NCBI GenBank assembly: GCA_021159425.1
Contig: JAGGRU010000051.1
Coordinates: forward strand, 1-5,268
Length of the DNA stretch: 5,268 nucleotides
Direction of reading: 5' to 3'
Source: Sulfurovum sp.
Lineage (GTDB): Bacteria > Campylobacterota > Campylobacteria > Campylobacterales > Sulfurovaceae
Within the stretch, counting starts at the first letter, position 1; the number at the start of each line of letters is the position of its first letter. The notes beneath the pieces are model-generated. The model did not search any database. It was not told the DNA's origin and saw only the letters and a list, made by a program, of their open reading frames with translations. Shown piece after piece: positions 1 to 5,268 of this stretch. A program made the position numbers and the translations under genes.

Positions 1-5268
<5,268 letters not shown>

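Overview
This window is one continuous piece of the RNA polymerase rpoB-rpoC operon, read entirely from the minus strand. It holds the C-terminal 516 codons of the beta subunit gene (rpoB; its 5' part lies beyond the right edge) and the first 1241 codons of the beta-prime subunit gene (rpoC; its 3' part lies beyond the left edge). The two genes overlap by 8 bases. There is no intergenic space, and I see no RNA gene, mobile element, CRISPR array, promoter or terminator. The plus-strand open frames are antisense shadows of these two genes.

The organism is most likely a member of the Campylobacterota (formerly Epsilonproteobacteria). The wording of both proteins, as I recall those of Campylobacter jejuni, is close along their whole length. 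The DNA is moderately AT-rich (about 40% GC by eye). The genes are separate, as in Campylobacter, Sulfurimonas and Sulfurovum, and not fused as in Helicobacter and Wolinella. A free-living Sulfurovum- or Sulfurimonas-like lineage is my guess; the genus cannot be fixed from this window alone.

Layout, in transcription order from right to left. Bases 5268-3718 encode the C-terminal third of RpoB: the stretch around the LDESGIV motif, a charged lineage-specific insert with a predicted coiled coil, the active-site [12 protein letters not shown] block, and the C-terminal clamp region. Bases 3725-1 encode RpoC: N-terminal zinc finger, clamp, the switch region, the catalytic NADFDGD motif, bridge helix, second zinc site and the first trigger-loop helix. 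After that comes a very long trigger-loop insertion (SI3-like), still running when the window ends. The two subunits jointly form the catalytic centre of RNA polymerase, and the overlapping gene ends suggest translational coupling for equal production.

This is an ordinary, intact housekeeping region. The points most worth a second look are the overlapping gene junction and the enlarged SI3 insertion with an internal repeat. Both look like traits of the lineage, not a new system.
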